Below are positions 4,589-6,722 of a stretch of 6,722 nt of DNA, in pieces. This DNA is from Bacteroidota bacterium (GTDB lineage Bacteria; Bacteroidota; Bacteroidia; Bacteroidales; UBA932), in the NCBI GenBank assembly GCA_009778375.1, contig WRJW01000154.1, forward strand, positions 1 through 6,722. The letters run 5' to 3'. Both the position numbers and the translations under genes were made by a program. Below the pieces are notes generated by a model that searched no databases, was not told the DNA's origin, and saw nothing but the letters and a program-made list of their open reading frames with translations. Positions within the stretch are counted from its first letter, which is position 1. Each line of letters opens with the position of its first letter.

Positions 4589-6722
4589 TTATTTAACAAC
4601 AAATGTTGTTGATAATGTATTTCCTTGATTATCAACAACGGTTACGGTATGTTTTCCGGGTTGGAGTGTCAGGACGATCTCGTGAAAATCGCGGGTAACG
4701 CCCCAATACTCCTCGTCCAAATGCCAATAGACGGTGGCGTTTGGATCGTCGTGGGCAAGGCGGAGGCTAAGGTTGGCGCGGTTTCCGTCTAACTGCTTGG
4801 GCAAACTTAGGGTAGTTCCGGGTTGAGGGTAAATAAATTGCATGGGTGTCTCGGAAGAGAGGGAGGTGCCGGGAAAAAGGGGAGGAAGGGGCTGGAAGAG
4901 GGGGTGGCGTTGTCGGTAATACCAAGCCCATACAGGCGGGAGGACAAACCAGTTTTTGGATACGGCATCGATTTGAGGATGGCCGGCATGGATTCGGAAG
5001 CGTCCATCGGGAGTAAGGCTTATGGGAATATGGTAGGGACAGGGATCGCTGTTGAGCCCTGCGGGAGCCACCAAAAGGGTATCGATTTGGGTACAGTATC
5101 GGCTTGCAATATGTCCGGATTGTCGACATATTCCGACCTCTACCAATTCTTTTGCCGGTGTAAACCAAGTCGATGAGGGAAGGAGGTTAAAAATATCGAA
5201 CAAAATGGGACCGGCGGTTTTGGCTCCTGTAAGTCCGGGTTTGCCTTCTCCTTGGGCATTTCCTACCCATACGCCTACCACATATCGGGGGGTCACGCCC
5301 ACGGCCCAGGCATCCCTGAATCCGTAGCTGGTTCCTGTTTTCCAGGCAATTCGCTGCATAGAAGGGGTCGTTCGCCAATCCATTTCTTCGGGCCGGTTGA
5401 CCTCTTTAAGCGCCTCAAAAGTTTGCCAGACTGCCGCAGGCAGAAACAGGGGGGGGTGGGTGACGACTAAGGAGGTATCGGACAACAAACTCTGGGCCAT
5501 TGAACAGTACATTTTACTGATATCTAAAAGCTTGCCCTCTGCTCCTCCCAATATCAGCGAAAGCCCGTAATGCGCAGCGTTCTGAGTAAGGGTGGTCATG
5601 CCCGCTTTTTTAAGCAGACCGTAAAATTTGGGCAAACCGTACATCCTGAGCATATATACGGCGGGTACATTCAGAGAACGGGCTAAGGCTTCCGAAGCAG
5701 GAACGGCGCCGTCGTATTGCATATTAAAATTCTTGGGAGTAAAGCCGTTGATGTTGGTGGGAATGTCCGGAAGCAGCGTGTGTGGAAGAATTTGGCCTTC
5801 TTGCAACAACGCGCAGTATAAAAAGGGTTTGAGGATGCTTCCGGTGCTCCTCGGCGCCCGAAGGATGTCTACCTGATTGGCCGAGGAGTTCCGGTCAAAG
5901 CGGACGTTTCCGCAGTATACTAAGGGGTCTCCGGTGTGCACATCCAGAACAATGGCGGCAATATTTCGAATGTCGCTGCGGAGTAATTCATCATTCCAGC
6001 GCTCCAAAAGCGCCTCTACCTGCATTTGAAGGCCTTTATCTATGGTCGTTACCGAAAAGGTTCCGCGTTGTGTTTGGTAATAGTGGCTTACCCAATGAGG
6101 GGCGAATTGGGGGAGGGCTTGGGGTTGATCGGGCAGAGGCTCCAGAATAGCCAATTCGTAGCTAACGGAGTCGATCTTGCAGAGGTCGAGGAGATTTTTG
6201 AGCAGAAGATTGCGTTTATTCTCTAAATCAGGGCGGTTTCGGGAGAAGTGCAAGGTAGCCGGACTATTGGGAAGTACAGCCAAAACAGCTGCTTCGGCCC
6301 ACGAAAGCTGGTTAGCTGGATGACCGAAATAACGCCAGGCAGCACTTTCTATTCCTACCACATTGCCGCCAAAAGGGGCATGAGAGGCATAAAGACCCAA
6401 GATGCCCGTTTTGGAGTAACGACATTCCAACCGAACCGCCAAAAACATTTCGATAAATTTTTCTCTGAGGGTACGGGGCTTATTTCTGTAGAGGCGAATG
6501 GTTTGCATCGTGAGGGTGCTTCCTCCGCTGACTATCCGTTTGTGGCGTATGTTTTGTATCAGCGCCCGTACCATCGACACCGGATTAACGCCAAAATGAA
6601 GATAGAAATACCGATCCTCAAATTGCAGGAGGCAAATACGAAATTTTTCAGGCACTGTAGAGGAGGCGGGAAAACGCCACTGTCCGTCGTCGGCAATTCG
6701 GGCGCCCAGCAATTCCCCGTTG
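4589..6722 (-). CDS. pbpC: Penicillin-binding protein 1C, bifunctional glycosyltransferase/transpeptidase, 5' end outside the window
   Basis: Class A PBP that polymerises lipid II and cross-links peptidoglycan outside the inner membrane. The reading frame is open to the right edge (residues NGELLGARIADDGQWRFP at the border), so the N-terminal membrane anchor, perhaps 50-60 residues, is off-window; the TTG at 6712 is not the true start. Numbering from that TTG: GT51 domain about 20-190 with FEDRYFYLHFG (catalytic Glu 32) and GGSTLTMQ (63-70); transpeptidase domain about 245-510 with STGSILKP (S292, K295), SLN (346-348) and KTGTSYGFRDAW (K458-G460); a Cys motif C529, C540, C558, H561 that is common in PBP1C; and a C-terminal BiPBP_C beta domain about 627-707. 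All catalytic motifs look intact. In other bacteria pbpC often follows an alpha-2-macroglobulin-like gene, which would lie beyond the right edge. The Hc1-like gene follows 66 nt downstream. Confidence 0.95.
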   Translation of the reverse strand, partial: NGELLGARIADDGQWRFPASSTVPEKFRICLLQFEDRYFYLHFGVNPVSMVRALIQNIRHKRIVSGGSTLTMQTIRLYRNKPRTLREKFIEMFLAVRLECRYSKTGILGLYASHAPFGGNVVGIESAAWRYFGHPANQLSWAEAAVLAVLPNSPATLHFSRNRPDLENKRNLLLKNLLDLCKIDSVSYELAILEPLPDQPQALPQFAPHWVSHYYQTQRGTFSVTTIDKGLQMQVEALLERWNDELLRSDIRNIAAIVLDVHTGDPLVYCGNVRFDRNSSANQVDILRAPRSTGSILKPFLYCALLQEGQILPHTLLPDIPTNINGFTPKNFNMQYDGAVPASEALARSLNVPAVYMLRMYGLPKFYGLLKKAGMTTLTQNAAHYGLSLILGGAEGKLLDISKMYCSMAQSLLSDTSLVVTHPPLFLPAAVWQTFEALKEVNRPEEMDWRTTPSMQRIAWKTGTSYGFRDAWAVGVTPRYVVGVWVGNAQGEGKPGLTGAKTAGPILFDIFNLLPSSTWFTPAKELVEVGICRQSGHIASRYCTQIDTLLVAPAGLNSDPCPYHIPISLTPDGRFRIHAGHPQIDAVSKNWFVLPPVWAWYYRQRHPLFQPLPPLFPGTSLSSETPMQFIYPQPGTTLSLPKQLDGNRANLSLRLAHDDPNATVYWHLDEEYWGVTRDFHEIVLTLQPGKHTVTVVDNQGNTLSTTFVVK
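4595..4639 (-). repeat. Overlapping inverted repeats in the last codons of pbpC
   Basis: On the - strand GTTGTTGATAAT (4639-4628) pairs perfectly with ATTATCAACAAC (4616-4605), 12 bp around an 11-nt loop. The same AACAAC (4610-4605) can instead pair with GTTGTT at 4600-4595 across a 4-nt loop. That second hairpin is followed by AAATAA and seven Ts (4588-4582). The two hairpins exclude each other. This may be a weak 3'-end or attenuator-like element between pbpC and the Hc1-like gene. Confidence 0.5.

Noticed and set aside
4196..4628. Two overlapping + strand reading frames (4196-4537 and 4332-4628) that could be read as a 113- and a 98-residue protein
   Set aside because: They run through the terminator hairpin and antisense to the Hc1-like gene and into the pbpC 3' end; the proteins show no family motif, and the - strand gene explains the region better.
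4767..6226. Several open frames of 60-130 residues on both strands inside pbpC
   Set aside because: The pbpC frame is continuous with all catalytic motifs intact; the other frames are compositional shadows without recognisable domains.
6710..6712. TTG at 6712 as the real start of pbpC
   Set aside because: The frame stays open to the window edge with family-typical residues (NGEL) upstream, and the expected N-terminal membrane anchor is missing, so the gene is cut by the window.

Overview
The window looks like a chromosomal segment of an anaerobic Bacteroidota, most likely Bacteroidales. Three things point there. The start codons have A/T-rich leaders and no Shine-Dalgarno. Two upstream regions carry good matches to the Bacteroidota sigma-ABfr promoter (TTG, a 18-19 nt gap, then TAnnTTTG). 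A 57-residue Lys/Ala-rich protein resembles the Hc1-like 'histone H1' typical of this phylum. The assignment is inference from sequence features, not from a database search.

Left part, + strand (38-4326): a soluble lipid kinase of the diacylglycerol kinase/YegS family is followed by a tight three-gene fermentation operon, ackA-ptb-buk (gaps of 4 and 8 nt). The operon has its own predicted promoter inside a 12-bp perfect inverted repeat. A phosphotransacylase turns acyl-CoA plus phosphate into acyl-phosphate, and the two acyl kinases can use acyl-phosphates to make ATP and the free acid (acetate, butyrate or branched-chain acids). A 31-codon hydrophobic small ORF overlaps the buk stop codon (TAATG), and a strong hairpin terminator shared by both strands follows it.

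Right part, - strand (4349-6722): a penicillin-binding protein 1C gene runs in from the right edge without its 5' end. It encodes a GT51 glycosyltransferase, a transpeptidase and a C-terminal BiPBP_C domain. The Hc1-like gene lies 66 nt downstream with its own predicted promoter. The last codons of pbpC hold a 12-bp inverted repeat next to a T-run, a possible attenuator-like or 3'-end structure.

The two halves converge on the shared terminator at 4296-4326. Nearly all of the window is coding. I see no mobile element, CRISPR array, tRNA or rRNA, and no clear new multigene system. The most noteworthy items are the paired kinases around one transacylase, the promoter-in-palindrome, the unlisted small ORFs and the structured pbpC 3' end.
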